This document shows positions 1 through 5,865 of a DNA stretch of 6,664 nt, in pieces. The stretch is from a bacterium (lineage in GTDB: Bacteria > Planctomycetota > UBA1135 > UBA2386). The position numbers were made by a program, and so were the translations under genes. The stretch spans positions 1-6,664 of the forward strand of contig DRKG01000516.1 in the NCBI GenBank assembly GCA_011051855.1, read 5' to 3'. The notes beneath the pieces were generated by a model that saw only the letters and a list, made by a program, of their open reading frames with translations, had not been told where the DNA came from and did not search any database. Within the stretch, counting starts at the first letter, position 1, and each line of letters starts with the position of its first letter.

Positions 1-1
1 C

Positions 2-865
2 GAGTGCGCCGACGCACTGTTCCGCATCACCGGGTTCGATTTCGGCGTCGACCCCGACCGGTGGCAGGAGCAGTGGGATCGCCTGATGACGATCGACGGC
101 TGGCGCATTCCGACCGATGAGGAACTCGCCCAGAAGGCGGCGAGCCGCAAGCGCTACGACGCGTTCTACGGCAAGAAGGAGGAGACCAATGCCTTCGCCG
201 GCATCCCGACGACGTCCACCAACGTGCTGTTCGTGATCGACGTGTCGGGGTCGATGGACGATCTGGTGGTCGAGGTCGACAAGTTCGCCGGCTACCGCGA
301 CCGCCGGCGCTTCACCATCGTGCAGACCGAACTGTTGAACACGATCGAGACGCTGTCGAAGGATACCCGCTTCAACATCGTGGCCTTCGCCACCGATGTG
401 AAACCGTGGAAGCCGCGCCTGGTGCCCGCCAACGTCGTCCATCGGGATTCGGCGAGGAACTTCGTGCGCCGGCTGAAGCCGATCGGTGGCACGGAATCGC
501 AAGAGCTCGCGGCGGCCGGCCTCGGCGGCGCGGCCAACCTCGAAGGCGGCAAGACCAACACCCTGAAGGCGCTGCTCTACGGGTTCGGCATCGATCCCGA
601 CAAGCCAAAGCGCAAGCGTGCGAGTCTGACCGGCTTCGACAAGCGCGCGATCCAGCGGCCGCTCGACACCATCTACTTCCTCAGTGACGGCAGGCCGTCG
701 ATCGGCAAGCTGATCGAAACCGATGAGATCCTGGCCGAGGTCCGCAAGTACAACGAACTCTACCGCATCGTGATCCACACGATCGCGATCGGCGACTTCG
801 ACAAGTCGTTCCTCGAGCAACTCGCCGAGCAGAACGGCGGCGTGTTCGTCGACCTCGGCCGCTGA
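2..865 (+). CDS. HEAT-repeat/vWA domain protein, C-terminal part (5' end outside window)
   Basis: The reading frame is open from the first bases, so the gene starts upstream; the ATG at 86 is internal. The 28 residues before that Met contain a motif of the type LFRITGFDFGVDPDRW, which I recognise as the end of a HEAT-like repeat block that precedes vWA domains in planctomycete proteins. Counting from Met86, the vWA domain begins near residue 46 with NVLFVIDVSGSM. This supplies the MIDAS metal-site motif DxSxS (D52, S54, S56). A second MIDAS element is threonine at GGT (T136) or KTN (T157), and the third is D201 in FLSDGRPS. About 21 residues between T136 and T157 look like extra sequence in the metal-binding loop. 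vWA domains bind protein ligands through a divalent metal; the partner here is unknown. No signal peptide can be judged because the N-terminus is missing. The lipoprotein gene follows after only 4 nt. Confidence 0.85.
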   Translation, partial: ECADALFRITGFDFGVDPDRWQEQWDRLMTIDGWRIPTDEELAQKAASRKRYDAFYGKKEETNAFAGIPTTSTNVLFVIDVSGSMDDLVVEVDKFAGYRDRRRFTIVQTELLNTIETLSKDTRFNIVAFATDVKPWKPRLVPANVVHRDSARNFVRRLKPIGGTESQELAAAGLGGAANLEGGKTNTLKALLYGFGIDPDKPKRKRASLTGFDKRAIQRPLDTIYFLSDGRPSIGKLIETDEILAEVRKYNELYRIVIHTIAIGDFDKSFLEQLAEQNGGVFVDLGR

Positions 866-869
866 CCCG

Positions 870-1616
870 ATGGTTCGGCCCGCGAAGCCGTCGGCGGCGC
901 CCCGGTGGAAGCTGGCGTGCGGGGCGTTCGCCGTGCTCGCCGGCTGCACGGCACGGCCGCCGGTGCCGGCCAGCAACCTCGAGGTGCGCTGGGTGACCGG
1001 CGTGCTGCTCGGCGCCGAAGTGGGGGACCATCGCAACCGGGTGATCCGCTGGCGCGAGCCGGTGCGCTACCTGATCGTCGACGGCGACCGCCGTTTCCGC
1101 GCGGCGGTCGACGGTGCCTTCGAGCAACTGCGCGCCAGCCTGCAGGGCGTGCACGAACTGCGCTTGGAACACGTCGCTTCGGGCGATGTGCGGATCGGCC
1201 GGCCTGGCTACGTGACGGTCTTTGCCGTTGCTCCGACCGAGGCGTTCGAGCTCGCCCTGCGCCTGGGGGCGCACCTGCCCTCGACGGGCGTCGATGGTTG
1301 GTTCACGACCTTCTGGGACCAACGCTACGTGCTGCGACGAGGACTCGTGTTCGTCGATCCTCTGCTCGGTGAGCCGTGGCTGGCGCACACCGTGCTCGAA
1401 GAGATGTTTCACTGCCTGGGGCCGAGCAACGATTCGTCGCTGCTGTCGCATTCGCTGATCTACGAGGGCGCGACCGACTTCGGCTCCCGCACCTCGTTGG
1501 CCCCAGTCGACGGGGAATTGCTGCGCTTTCTGTATCGACGACTGCAGCCGGGGGATACGGCGGCGCAGATCCGGTCGGCGATGCAGCGCTGGTGGTCGTT
1601 CGCGTCGCTGCCGTAG
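870..1616 (+). CDS. Putative lipoprotein of the DUF2927 type
   Basis: A 248-residue protein whose start is fixed by an export signal. A basic N-terminus (R3, K6, R12, K14) is followed by a short hydrophobic stretch and the lipobox LAGC with Cys26, predicting lipidation by signal peptidase II. Thr27 rather than Asp after the Cys would favour the outer membrane if the usual Lol rule applies. The C-terminal half carries EEMFHCLGPSND (residues 177-188) and then HSLIYEG, matching my memory of DUF2927, a little-studied family with an EExxQxLGxxND-like signature followed by a serine- and acid-containing segment. The EExxH core resembles a zinc-protease HExxH motif whose first His is Glu, so hydrolase activity is possible but unproven. 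The ATG lies 4 nt after the vWA stop without a clear Shine-Dalgarno sequence, suggesting coupled translation and a shared envelope role. Its function is unknown. Confidence 0.8.
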   Translation: MVRPAKPSAAPRWKLACGAFAVLAGCTARPPVPASNLEVRWVTGVLLGAEVGDHRNRVIRWREPVRYLIVDGDRRFRAAVDGAFEQLRASLQGVHELRLEHVASGDVRIGRPGYVTVFAVAPTEAFELALRLGAHLPSTGVDGWFTTFWDQRYVLRRGLVFVDPLLGEPWLAHTVLEEMFHCLGPSNDSSLLSHSLIYEGATDFGSRTSLAPVDGELLRFLYRRLQPGDTAAQIRSAMQRWWSFASLP

Positions 1617-1617
1617 C

Positions 1618-1673
1618 GAGGATGGCCCGGCGGTTCGCGCCGACTTGCATTCGTCCGGTGGTCGGGCATCCTC
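1618..1673 (+). promoter_or_regulatory. Imperfect hairpin between the lipoprotein and aldolase genes
   Basis: Left arm GAGGATGGCCCGGC (1618-1631) pairs with right arm GTCGGGCATCCTC (1661-1673). There are 7 outer base pairs, one bulged G at 1625, then 6 inner pairs including one G-U, around a 29-nt loop. The stem begins 2 nt after the TAG of the lipoprotein gene and ends 7 nt before the ATG at 1681. No T-run follows, so it is not a classical intrinsic terminator. It could be a terminator without a U-tract, an mRNA stabiliser or processing site for the upstream transcript, or a structure that limits ribosome access to the aldolase start. GC-rich DNA forms such stems by chance fairly often, so the function is uncertain. 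Confidence 0.35.
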
Positions 1674-1680
1674 AGCGTCG

Positions 1681-2721
1681 ATGTGGCCGACCGCCGACCT
1701 GCGAAGCGACACCATGACCGCCCCGACGCCGGCGATGCGTCAGGCGATGGCGGCGGCCGAAGTGGGCGACGACGTCTGGGGTGAGGACCCGACCGTGCGC
1801 CGGCTCGAGGAACGGGGTGCCGCGTTGCTCGGCAAGCCGGCGGCGCTGTTCCTTCCGTCTGGCACGATGGCCAACCAGGTCGCCATCCACGTGCATTGCC
1901 GCCCCGGTGACGAACTGATCTGCGAGGAACGATCGCACGTCTATTGCTTCGAAGGCGGCGCGGTCGCGCGCCTGTCCGGCACCCAGGTGCAACCCCTGCG
2001 CGCGGCCGACGGCTTTCCGGGGCGGGATCAGGTTGCGGCCGCGGTGCGCGCCGACGACCCGCATTTCCCGCGTTCGCGCCTGCTGGTGATCGAGAACACG
2101 CACAACATGGCCGGCGGCCGGGTGGCGAGCGTCGCGCGCGTTCGGGCCCTGTGCGAGGTTGCGCGGCAGCATGGCATGAAGGTGCACGTCGATGGTGCCC
2201 GCCTCTACAACGCCGCCGTGGCGCTGGCGGTCGAGCCCGCGGCGTTGGTCGCCGAGGTCGACTCGACGACGTTGTGCTTGAGCAAGGGCCTCGGTGCGCC
2301 GGTCGGTTCCCTGCTCGCCGGCGGCGAGGAGTTCGTCGCCGCGGCGCGTCGGGCGCGCAAGGCGTTCGGCGGTGGCATGCGCCAGGCTGGCGTGTTGGCC
2401 GCCTGCGGCCTGTTGGCGCTTGGCGAAGCCGAGGAGAGGCTCGCGGCCGACCATCGGCGTGCGCGGGAACTGGCCGCGGGGCTGGCCGAACTGCCGTGGG
2501 CGAAGGTCGACGTCGAGGCCACCGAGACCAACATCGTGATGCTCGAACCCGGTGTCGACGACGTCGAACCGCTGCTGCAGGCCCTCGAACGACAGCAGGT
2601 GCGCGCCGCGCGCGCCGGTGCGCATCGGATCCGCTTCGTGTTCCACCGAGACCTACCCGAAGACGCCGTCGCGCGCTGCCTCGCCGTCTGTCGGGCCTTT
2701 CGCACCGGTGTCCCGGCATGA
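1681..2721 (+). CDS. ltaE: Low-specificity L-threonine aldolase
   Basis: A PLP-dependent fold-type I enzyme that cleaves L-threonine or L-allo-threonine to glycine and acetaldehyde in the cytoplasm. The 346 residues match the usual length of the family. Visible motifs are the N-terminal DLRSDTMTAPTPAM (usually DLRSDTVTxPT), the phosphate-binding SGTMANQ (60-66), H86 in ERSHVYCFEGG, which should stack on the PLP ring, and IENTHN (137-142). HVDGARLYNAA follows, with D171 contacting the pyridine nitrogen and R174 the substrate carboxylate, and then LSKGLGAPVGS with the Schiff-base K202. I chose the ATG at 1681 because the family begins only a few residues before DLRSDT. An in-frame TTG at 1645 would add 12 atypical residues and lie inside the hairpin. 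The small C-terminal domain closes with HRIRFVFHRDL. It is probably the first gene of a four-enzyme run. Confidence 0.93.
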   Translation: MWPTADLRSDTMTAPTPAMRQAMAAAEVGDDVWGEDPTVRRLEERGAALLGKPAALFLPSGTMANQVAIHVHCRPGDELICEERSHVYCFEGGAVARLSGTQVQPLRAADGFPGRDQVAAAVRADDPHFPRSRLLVIENTHNMAGGRVASVARVRALCEVARQHGMKVHVDGARLYNAAVALAVEPAALVAEVDSTTLCLSKGLGAPVGSLLAGGEEFVAAARRARKAFGGGMRQAGVLAACGLLALGEAEERLAADHRRARELAAGLAELPWAKVDVEATETNIVMLEPGVDDVEPLLQALERQQVRAARAGAHRIRFVFHRDLPEDAVARCLAVCRAFRTGVPA

Positions 2722-2765
2722 CCGGCAACCTGACCTCCTCCCAAGTCCCGAGCAATCCACAGTGA
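2718..2765 (+). promoter_or_regulatory. Possible 15-codon coupling minicistron between aldolase and phosphomannomutase
   Basis: The ATG at 2718 overlaps the aldolase stop as ATGA (2718-2721). It opens a 15-residue frame, MTGNLTSSQVPSNPQ, whose TGA (2763-2765) overlaps the GTG start of the phosphomannomutase as GTGA (2762-2765). Ribosomes ending on the aldolase could re-initiate here and be delivered to the weak GTG, which has no visible Shine-Dalgarno sequence. The peptide resembles nothing I know, so any role would lie in translation of the frame rather than in its product. A chance arrangement is quite possible. Confidence 0.22.
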
Positions 2766-4099
2766 GTATCTTCAAGGCATACGACATCCGCGGCACCTAC
2801 CCGGACCAGATCGACCAAGGCACGGCGTCGCGCATCGGTGCCGCCATGGTCCGCTTCCTCGGCGCCAAACGACTGGTCGTCGGGCGCGACATGCGCACGA
2901 TGGCCCCCGAGATCCAGGATGCGGTGATCGACGGCATGCTGGCCCAGGGCTGTGACGTGATCGACATCGGCCTCGCGTCGACTCCGATGGTCTACTACGC
3001 GATCGGCAAGATCGATTGCGACGGAGGCATGGCGGTCACCGCCTCGCACAACCCGAAGGATTACATCGGCTTCAAGATGTGCACCGCCGGCGCCAGGCCG
3101 TTGTCCGGCGACAATGGCATCCAAGACATCCGCCGCCTGGTCGAGGGCGGCGATCTGTCGCCGGCGGGAGCGCCCGGCAAACGCGAGACGCTGGACCTGA
3201 AGGACGACTGGTGCCGGCACATCGCGGCGTTCGCGCGCGACATCCGGCCGATGAAGGTCTGCGTCGACTACGCCAACGGCATGGGGGCGAGCGAGTCGCC
3301 GGAGATCTTCGCACGCATCCCCGGGCTGGAAGTGGTGCCGCTCTACCAGGAGCTCGATGGCACCTTCCCCAACCACGAAGCCAACCCGCTGAAGGAGTCG
3401 AACCTCGACGACCTGCGTCGGGCCGTCGCCGAGCAGGGGGCGACCATGGGGCTGGCGTTCGACGGCGACGCCGATCGTTGCGCGTTCGTGGACGAGGCGG
3501 GGCGCACGGTGCACGCGGACCTGATCACCGTGATCCTCGCACGCGGCATGCTCGAACGGCATCCTGGCAAGGGCATCATCTACGACCTACGATCGAGCAA
3601 AGTCGTCAGGGAGGAGATCGAACGGCTGGGCGGTCGGCCGGTGCGCGAGCGCGTCGGCCACTCGTTCATGAAGAAGACGATGCGCGAACGGGACTGCATC
3701 GGCGGCGGCGAGCTGTCGGGGCACTTCTACTTCGCGGAGAACTACTACACGGACTGTGGCGTGCTGGCCGCGATCGAGGTGATGAACCAGCTCAGCGCCG
3801 AAGGCAAGACGCTGAAGCAGGCCGCCGATGAGCTACGCAAGTACCACGGCACCGGTGAGATCAACTTCCGCGTCGCCGACAAGGCCGCCAAGATGAAGGA
3901 GATCGAACAGGCGTTCGCGGACGGCGAGATCGACTTCCTCGACGGCATCACGGTCACCTATCCGGATTGGTGGGTGAACGTGCGCCCGAGCAACACCGAA
4001 CCGTTCCTGCGCATGTGTCTCGAGGCCGACACGCCCGAGCTGATGGCGGAGAAGCGCGACGCGGTGTTTGCGGTGCTCGGAGAGCCGGCGGACCACTGA
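2762..4099 (+). CDS. manB: Phosphomannomutase/phosphoglucomutase (alpha-D-phosphohexomutase)
   Basis: Interconverts hexose 6-phosphate and 1-phosphate, most likely mannose, feeding GDP-mannose or other sugar nucleotides for surface polysaccharide. The 445 residues carry all four family signatures. The phosphoserine loop is TASHNP, with catalytic S95. The metal loop is DGDADR (D234, D236, D238). The sugar-specificity loop is GGELSGH (315-321), and the C-terminal phosphate clamp is RPSNTEP (408-414). The opening FKAYDIRGTYP and GARPLSGDNG (110-119) resemble the ManB/CpsG branch, which I prefer over phosphoglucosamine mutase. Substrate preference between mannose and glucose cannot be read from the sequence. 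The start is GTG at 2762, because SIFKAYDIRG is the normal N-terminus; the frame stays open upstream only through antiparallel aldolase-overlapping sequence. Its stop overlaps the next ATG (TGATG). Confidence 0.93.
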   Translation: MSIFKAYDIRGTYPDQIDQGTASRIGAAMVRFLGAKRLVVGRDMRTMAPEIQDAVIDGMLAQGCDVIDIGLASTPMVYYAIGKIDCDGGMAVTASHNPKDYIGFKMCTAGARPLSGDNGIQDIRRLVEGGDLSPAGAPGKRETLDLKDDWCRHIAAFARDIRPMKVCVDYANGMGASESPEIFARIPGLEVVPLYQELDGTFPNHEANPLKESNLDDLRRAVAEQGATMGLAFDGDADRCAFVDEAGRTVHADLITVILARGMLERHPGKGIIYDLRSSKVVREEIERLGGRPVRERVGHSFMKKTMRERDCIGGGELSGHFYFAENYYTDCGVLAAIEVMNQLSAEGKTLKQAADELRKYHGTGEINFRVADKAAKMKEIEQAFADGEIDFLDGITVTYPDWWVNVRPSNTEPFLRMCLEADTPELMAEKRDAVFAVLGEPADH

Positions 4100-4863
4100 T
4101 GCTGCCCCGTCCGTCCGGCATCGTTACGCTGACGACCGACTTCGGCGTGCGCGATCCGTACGTCGGCGTGCTCGAAGGTGCGCTGCTGCAGGCGACCAGC
4201 AAACCGCGTGTGGTGCACCTGTGCCACGAGGTGCCGCCACACGACGTCGCGGCGGGGGCGTTCGTGCTGTGGAGTGCGATCGGCCGGTTCCCCAGCGGCA
4301 GCGTGCACGTCGGCGTGGTCGACCCGGGGGTCGGCAGCGAACGGGCGTTGCTCGCCGTCGCCGCGCACGATCAGTACTGGCTCGGCCCCGACAACGGGCT
4401 GCTCGGCAGCGTGCTGGCCGGGGCCACAGCCGCCGAGGTGCGCACGCTCGACCTCGACCACTTGCGCGTGCGCCGGCACGCGAACACCTTCGATGGCCGC
4501 GAGGTGCTCGCACCGGTGGCGGCCATGCTCGCTGCCGGGCGCTACGGTTTCAGCGCGCTCGGACCGCGCGCCGTAGACTGCGACCACCGGGATCCGCTGT
4601 TCGACGGTGAGGACCGGGTGGTGCACGTCGACCGCTTCGGCAACCTGATCACCAACGTGAAGGCCGACCGGATCGCGACCGGGACGGTGGTCGGCATGGC
4701 CGGCCGGCAACTTGGCCTCGGCAGCAGCTACTCCGACGTCGGCGTAGGGGAACTGTTGGCCTACGTCGGCTCGTTCGGGCTGCTCGAAGTGGCCGCACGC
4801 GAGGCGCGTGCGGACGAACTGCTCGGCGTCGGCCGCGGGGCGCGCGTTTCCGTGGCGCATTGA
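4099..4863 (+). CDS. SAM hydroxide adenosyltransferase (DUF62, SAM hydrolase family)
   Basis: The family splits S-adenosylmethionine with water to adenosine and L-methionine and is homologous to the fluorinase and chlorinase halogenating enzymes. The 254-residue length is typical. The start ATG overlaps the mutase stop as TGATG and leads directly into GIVTLTTDFG, the canonical opening with D14. Other family marks are CHEVPPHDVAAGAF (42-55), VVDPGVGSER (73-82), GPDNGLL (96-102) and VDRFGNLITNV (177-187). A C-terminal segment with YSDVGVGELLAYVGSFGLLEVA completes the second domain. Of the hydrolase triad known from the archaeal enzyme (Asp, Arg, His), D75 and R82 are present with the right spacing. 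The position expected to be His in TFHGRD reads Asp132 in TFDGRE. Bases used by halogenases in place of the His-Gly pair (Tyr-Ser in fluorinase) are also absent. Fold assignment is secure; exact activity is less so. Confidence 0.9.
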   Translation: MLPRPSGIVTLTTDFGVRDPYVGVLEGALLQATSKPRVVHLCHEVPPHDVAAGAFVLWSAIGRFPSGSVHVGVVDPGVGSERALLAVAAHDQYWLGPDNGLLGSVLAGATAAEVRTLDLDHLRVRRHANTFDGREVLAPVAAMLAAGRYGFSALGPRAVDCDHRDPLFDGEDRVVHVDRFGNLITNVKADRIATGTVVGMAGRQLGLGSSYSDVGVGELLAYVGSFGLLEVAAREARADELLGVGRGARVSVAH

Positions 4864-4890
4864 CGGCCAGGACCTACGATCGGCGGCCAG

Positions 4891-5823
4891 ATGACATCCC
4901 GCGACAGCAAGACTCTGCCGACGCTCCGCCTGGTCGGCGTGCCGATGGACCTCGGTGCGGGCCGGCGCGGAGTCGACATGGGACCATCGGCGATCCGCAT
5001 CGCCGGCGTCGGCTCGGCCCTGCGCGAACTCGGCTACACCGTCGCGGATGACGGCGACGTCGGCGTGCCGGCACCGGAGGCCCGCGCCCCCGGCGACGCC
5101 AAGGCCCGCTACCTCGAGCCGATCTACCACGTGTGCAACCGCCTGCGGCTGCGCGTGCGGCGAGCACTCGATCAGGGCGACACACCGGTCGTGCTCGGCG
5201 GCGACCACAGCATCGCGATCGGCACCGTCTCCGGCGTCAGCGAGCACTTCCACGCCAAGGGGGAGCGCATCGGACTGATCTGGGTGGATGCGCACGGTGA
5301 CATGAACACGCCGGAGAGTTCCCCCACGGGCAACATCCACGGCATGCCGCTCGCCACCCTGCTCGGCATCGGTCACCCGCGACTGGTCGAGATGGGCGGG
5401 TTCCAGCCGAAAGTTCGGAAGGAGAACGTCTGCCTGATCGGCATTCGCGACATCGACGACACCGAGCGTCGGATCATCCGCGAATCGGGCATCCGCGCCT
5501 ACACGATGCGCGACGTCGACGAACGCGGCATGCGGGCGATCATGGCGGAAGCGATCGACTACGCCAGCGACGGCACTGCGGGCTTCCACGTGTCGTTCGA
5601 TCTGGACGGCATGGACCCGCGCGACGTTCCCGGCACCGGCACGCCGGTGAAGGGAGGCATCAGTTGGCGCGAGGCCAACCTCCTGATGGAGATGGTCAGC
5701 GATACCGGCCGCCTGACGAGCCTCGAGGTAACGGAGCTGAACCCGATCCTCGACGTCAAGAACCAGTCGGGCGAGGTCGCGGTCGACGTCATCTGCTCGG
5801 CGTTCGGCAAGCGCATCCTGTGA
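4891..5823 (+). CDS. rocF: Arginase
   Basis: A binuclear-manganese ureohydrolase that converts L-arginine to L-ornithine and urea in the cytoplasm. Its 310 residues are close to the usual length for bacterial arginases. Metal ligands are H106 in GGDHS, D133, H135 and D137 in DAHGDMN, and D237 and D239 in SFDLDGMDP. The segment NTPESSPTGNIHG (139-151), holding S144, N148 and H150, is the arginine-binding loop and favours arginase over agmatinase. E282 in TELNP should hold the guanidinium group, and VPGTGTPVKGG (246-256) completes the family pattern. The only start in this frame after the preceding gene's stop that keeps LRLVGVPMDLG near the N-terminus is ATG 4891. The gap of 27 nt to the SAM hydrolase gene contains no evident promoter, so co-transcription is likely. 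No ornithine-using gene or urease is nearby. Confidence 0.93.
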   Translation: MTSRDSKTLPTLRLVGVPMDLGAGRRGVDMGPSAIRIAGVGSALRELGYTVADDGDVGVPAPEARAPGDAKARYLEPIYHVCNRLRLRVRRALDQGDTPVVLGGDHSIAIGTVSGVSEHFHAKGERIGLIWVDAHGDMNTPESSPTGNIHGMPLATLLGIGHPRLVEMGGFQPKVRKENVCLIGIRDIDDTERRIIRESGIRAYTMRDVDERGMRAIMAEAIDYASDGTAGFHVSFDLDGMDPRDVPGTGTPVKGGISWREANLLMEMVSDTGRLTSLEVTELNPILDVKNQSGEVAVDVICSAFGKRIL

Positions 5824-5865
5824 TTGCCGTGATGCCCGCCGCCGCCCGAGGCCGGCACGCTGTGG

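Noticed and set aside
86..88. ATG at 86 as the start of the vWA gene
   Set aside because: The 28 in-frame codons before it have the HEAT-repeat-end motif ending in DPDRW, so the protein plainly continues upstream.
1645..1680. TTG at 1645 as the aldolase start
   Set aside because: It would add 12 residues absent from the family and place the start inside a hairpin; ATG 1681 gives the usual N-terminus.
681..1715. Open frame of 344 codons on the - strand
   Set aside because: Antisense to the vWA and lipoprotein genes; its translation is Arg-rich and shows no domain.
2552..2761. Upstream extension of the mutase frame into the aldolase gene
   Set aside because: It overlaps the conserved aldolase C-terminus, and the added residues are Arg/Ser-rich; the family begins at SIFKAYDIRG.
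1460..3562. Open frame of 700 codons on the - strand
   Set aside because: It lies antisense to the aldolase and mutase, both of which have complete active-site motifs. The translation is Arg/Pro/His/Ala-rich without recognisable domains, as expected opposite GC-rich coding sequence.
3967..4098. Upstream extension of the SAM hydrolase frame
   Set aside because: It overlaps the RPSNTEP end of the mutase, and the added residues have no family similarity; ATG 4099 leads straight to the TDFG motif.
4864..4890. CGGCCAG direct repeat before the arginase start
   Set aside because: Seven bases repeated once in a GC-rich spacer is expected by chance, and nothing links it to a known operator.
3958..5589. 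Open frame of 543 codons on the - strand
   Set aside because: Antisense to the SAM hydrolase and arginase genes, of low-complexity composition, and with no motif.
5824..5865. Possible bidirectional terminator between the convergent genes
   Set aside because: Only a 5-bp TGCCG/CGGCA match with a long GC-rich loop and no T-run; not convincing as an intrinsic terminator.
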